DNA of 64,000 nt from Taenia hydatigena (lineage: Eukaryota; Platyhelminthes; Cestoda; Cyclophyllidea; Taeniidae): positions 434,001 through 498,000 of the forward strand of contig JADWOT020001584.1 in NCBI GenBank assembly GCA_036345935.2, in the 5' to 3' direction. The position numbers and the translations under genes were made by a program. Below, piece by piece: positions 60,617-64,000 of this stretch. The first letter of the stretch is position 1. The number at the start of each line of letters is the position of its first letter. Below the pieces are notes generated by a model, which saw only the letters and a list, made by a program, of their open reading frames with translations, searched no databases and was not told the origin of the DNA.

Positions 60617-61397
60617 GTGAGTAGCTGTCACACAGTTCTGCGTTGTTTCGGGTCTTGGAATTTCGTGAGTAACTTCATTTCCACACAGATGTCTAGATGT
60701 ATTAGTGAGTGTTTCGGAAGGCGATTTGTCTTCTCCTCAGACGACAGAGGCCTTACTAACGGTTACAATGAAGAGTGTATTGATACACTTCAATTTCGGT
60801 ACTGTCGAATCCGGAACTTGGTTTGGCATTTGGAATGGAACTGTTTTGCACCTCCATGAGCACGTCAAACATTGAATCGTTGCTCCTGAATGCCTTAGCG
60901 CCACGCGAGAACCGGAAACTTCTAGACCATCTTATCTATCTAAGCCACAAAAATTGCGGCTCTTTTGGTTGACTGAAAGTATCCAACACAGATGGCTAGA
61001 CGGGTCCCGCCTCTAAACCTCCACAGCAACACAGATCGGTTGATTCAAAAGCCCCTCTGTAGTCATCTAGGTCGGAGTCATACCTACTTGGTCACGATTT
61101 AACACTAATAAGAACTACTTCTGACACTCTCCAAGTCTAAAGACTCTCCTTTTGGCAACGCGAAGTTTTCAGCCATTAGAGGTCATTTCTGCTGCTTCTA
61201 CAGGCGAAGGCAGTTAGTCACCTGGTGTTCCTCCCTCTCCTCACCGAAGAAACGCACCACCGTCTGCACCAGTGAGAGGATCATCCACCATGCGATGGGA
61301 TAGGCAGACTTCCTTTTACACCATTAGCTTCCTGCCCAAATGTGTGAATATGGGATGTGGGCTGGTTTTTTTTCCCTTTCGAGTGATTTATGGTGCC

Positions 61398-61502
61398 TCG
61401 AGAGAGAGGGAGAGAGAGGGAGGCGTACACACACAATTAGAAGGAAAAATTTTGATTTGCCTATTGCATTCCTCTCTTTCCCTCTCTCTCTCTCTCTCTC
61501 TC
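61398..61502. repeat. Purine tract and (CT)n tract pair
   Basis: A GAGAGAGAGGG-type tract (about 61398-61424) faces a long CTCTCTCT tract (about 61471-61502) about 50 bp away. The two are near reverse complements and could pair as a hairpin or form triplex DNA. Both are simple repeats in the presumed glypican intron. Confidence 0.7.
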
Positions 61503-63410
61503 CGTAGGCATAAAAGACACCAATTTTGGGTGGAGCGGAATTGGGCAAAATTTACGGCGATCTTTTGCCATCGTAATTGCGCCCCATTCACTGGTGATTA
61601 TGGGGCGGGGAAACAGGGCCGCGGTGGCGGCGAAGGAGGCTATAATGGCTCCTAGCTAGCGTTCTTTGACTCTTCACTCTGGCTAGAGAGCCGTAAAATG
61701 GCCCACCAAGTTATTGTGCAACCTGCGTTCACGTCAGGACACAGATGTGTCAAAGTCATTTCCATTTCTCCTGTGGCCGCCTTTCAGACTTCATAATGGC
61801 GGTTTCTGGGGCGAGTCCCTTTTCACCACATCCACAGAGGCTTTAACAACCCGATAGCCTTTGAGATTATTTTAAAGGGAAACAAAAGCGGATGAGGCGG
61901 AAAGACGATGTGGATGTCTGGCTGAGCTTCCACTCGAACCTTCTGAATCAAATACACCGACCAATACAGAGAAGGGAGTCATTACCTCGATTTCTTTGTC
62001 CCCAGGGTAGGCGGTGCTCCTTCTTCAGCAGGAGGATTCCCACACCAAGAAGAAGAAGCACTCGCCTAGTGGGAACAATTTCCCTTCACCCATCACAGTA
62101 GCCGTAATTCAATAGACCAAGTAAAATGGCAAAATTTTCTCCCTCAAGACCTTTTGAAATGTCAGCCCATATCCTCCACAAACTGACCAATGATTACACT
62201 CGCTCCTCTCGCAGCGTCATTGGGACGATGGTAAACAAATTTCAGTTCATTTGGGGCGTAACAATGGGTTAAGTAATGGGGGAACAGAAAGTGGGCAGTT
62301 TTGGTCAGCATTGGAAGGCGTTAGCACAAGCCCGCCTCGTGAGGAGGGATTGTGTGGGTGTGCCACTTACCTCCATCTCCATCAGGGTGAAAGGTGCGAT
62401 GATAGGAAGGTGGGAAAGTGGTCTGCAGTCACTCTTTTTGCCCACGCTTTATTAACAATCTCACCAACTTCTTCTTCTTCTCCTCCTTCTTTCCTCTTTC
62501 TGGCTAAAATCCCTTTTGCGAGGTGAGACTTGGTGGTGAAAAGTTGGCTAATGATTAATGACCACAGCATTCGCTACTTTGCCAATGGCCAAAGAAAAGA
62601 AACAAGGCTTTGTGCACCAACTGGTAGGCTGTGTATGTCTCACTCTTGTCATGAAGCCACGAGTTGACTCGTGGCTTCCCCGTCAGTCATTTGTGGGAGG
62701 GCAAAAACACAGATTTCAGGGATTGCGGAATGCCCTCCTCTTAACAGCCCTCCTTGTCGGTACAGATTAAGTGTCGTGAAGCAGCCTATACCATTGGTAC
62801 CCCAATGCCTAGTGTGTGTTTCACAAGGCTGGCTGTTGAGCTGGGGGAAGAGAACTGCCACAGCTGGGTTTGCCGCCGACGGATATACGTACGACTGCCT
62901 GTGGAACGTTCGGTCGATTAAGATGTCCAGCTTTTGAGTAACTGAGAGAGGCATCACCTCACTCCTACTGAGAGAAGGTGTTCATTCATCCACCCATCTA
63001 TCCCTACACCTCTACACGGACCAGCTACTGTTGTTACTTGCCATTCTGATTAGCGATAAAATTGAACAAATGGGCTTTCAATTCTGCTAGACGAAGTGTT
63101 ATGCAGTTTAGGGTGGTATCGTGTTGATATGCTGACTAAGCAACGTTTGGTGAAGTTCTTTTACGCTTAAATTGCTAGCGTAGTTGTTGCTTTTCCGGAG
63201 AGAGCAACCCTAATGCTTCCTGTTCTTTTCAGCACCATCCATTCTATCATCCGGTCGTTTAACACCTCTTGCCACCGGTTTAACCACTTCACTGGGAATG
63301 AAAGGCGATGATTAGTCTCACAGAGAGACTGTTTTATGCGGTTAAGTGCTCTGCGATTCCATTTTAAGCTCCAAAAGACAGAAATATTTGCATTTAAGAT
63401 ACACAACACG

Positions 63411-63428
63411 TGTCACGTATTTGTGACA
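63411..63428. repeat. Short hairpin motif, copy 4
   Basis: TGTCACGTATTTGTGACA: a 6-bp stem, with the centre differing from copy 3 by two bases. Confidence 0.5.
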
Positions 63429-64000
63429 CAGGTCCCGTTTGCCAAAGTCGAAGATGCTGGAGACTAAAGCGTTAATTATTGAGCAGGCATACTGCTATTC
63501 AAGAAATGCAACGTTGTGTGAACCTTTTGTAGTCCATTTAAGGCTCCGAAAGCAAGGCGCAATGGCATTTGGCCGGTTCACCGCCATCCCCTCTCCCAAA
63601 AACAAGTAATAGATTGGCAGAAGAGTTCGCAACGTCTTTTGTTTTGCTCAAAAAAGTGTTTTAATTTGACTAAAACGTGATTAAACATGATCTGGTCCTT
63701 TCCTCTATCCAGTTCAAGGCAAAAGAGAGGTGGTAAATGCGTCACGACCTCACACAAGCTGCCGAGAATTGCTGCACCACCAACTTACAAGACCTTTGTT
63801 CTGCCATTTTAGAAAGCTCCATCCCCCCGAGGCTGAAGTCCACTCTTTTCTATCACTTTTGGTAATGATTTCTCTTTCCCAATTGGTAAACTGTAGCTAA
63901 AGTTCAAAGGACATCGATAGGGTCCCCCAACCAAGCCGTCCTGGTTCGACAGAGCTGCGAAGCGGTTCACGGTGTTCATAATGGTGAAATCGACGGAGGG

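Larger units (their letters stand above)
60617..64000 (+). other. Region after glypican exon 7
   Basis: This is presumably the rest of the glypican gene (intron, or a 3' end I failed to recognise). Apart from the CT tract, one hairpin and a weak exon candidate at 62166-62230, I see no gene on either strand. Confidence 0.4.

Noticed and set aside
61272..61655. 127-codon plus-strand frame after glypican exon 7
   Set aside because: It is largely translation of the GA and CT simple repeats, with no family signature or splice fit to glypican.
1..64000. tRNA, rRNA and spliced-leader RNA genes
   Set aside because: I looked for B-box-like GGTTCRANNCC strings with paired arms and for a leader-like sequence ending in ATG followed by a donor site, and found nothing convincing. 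A covariance-model scan would be decisive.

Overview
The window is nuclear DNA of an invertebrate animal, most likely a flatworm and probably a tapeworm. Genes are split by many short GT-AG introns (some only 33-47 bp). Several start codons sit a few bases after a splice acceptor, as expected where spliced-leader trans-splicing is used. Two genes overlap as if in a dicistron, and the Kunitz domains carry a Pro-Ser-Trp-Gly-Tyr-Asp motif that I associate with cestode family members. The species assignment is inference. All exon models were assembled by eye from splice signals, reading phase and remembered protein families; no alignment was run.

Layout, left to right: a dispersed repeat copy (about 50-270); MED21 (+, 480-1105) whose last exon overlaps the start of a GET1/WRB gene (+, 1068-1776); adenosine deaminase (-, 3205-8594, 4 exons); an axonemal dynein heavy chain of the DNAH10 type (-, 9052-38900, 57 coding exons, about 5,137 residues, with every exon phase consistent); a cluster of alternating inverted repeats (39.9-40.9 kb); a small RRM protein of RBM4/RBM14 style (+, 41362-42346); about 6 kb without a recognisable host gene but holding a decayed Ty3/gypsy pol fragment (45.6-46.06 kb); a vaccinia-related kinase (VRK, -, 48529-53839, 11 exons); a glypican (+, 54956 to at least 60616, C-terminus not found); and, inside a glypican intron on the opposite strand, a two-domain secreted Kunitz inhibitor (-, 58961-59672) with its own TATA box.

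Most of the genes are housekeeping or conserved animal genes: transcription (MED21), tail-anchored protein insertion (GET1), purine salvage (ADA), ciliary motility (DNAH10), RNA binding, nuclear kinase signalling (VRK) and cell-surface proteoglycan signalling (glypican). They form no single pathway. The most interesting items are the overlapping MED21/GET1 pair, the nested Kunitz gene, the lineage-specific acidic and glycine-rich insertions in the dynein, the foldback repeat cluster, and a small hairpin repeated four times around the glypican gene.
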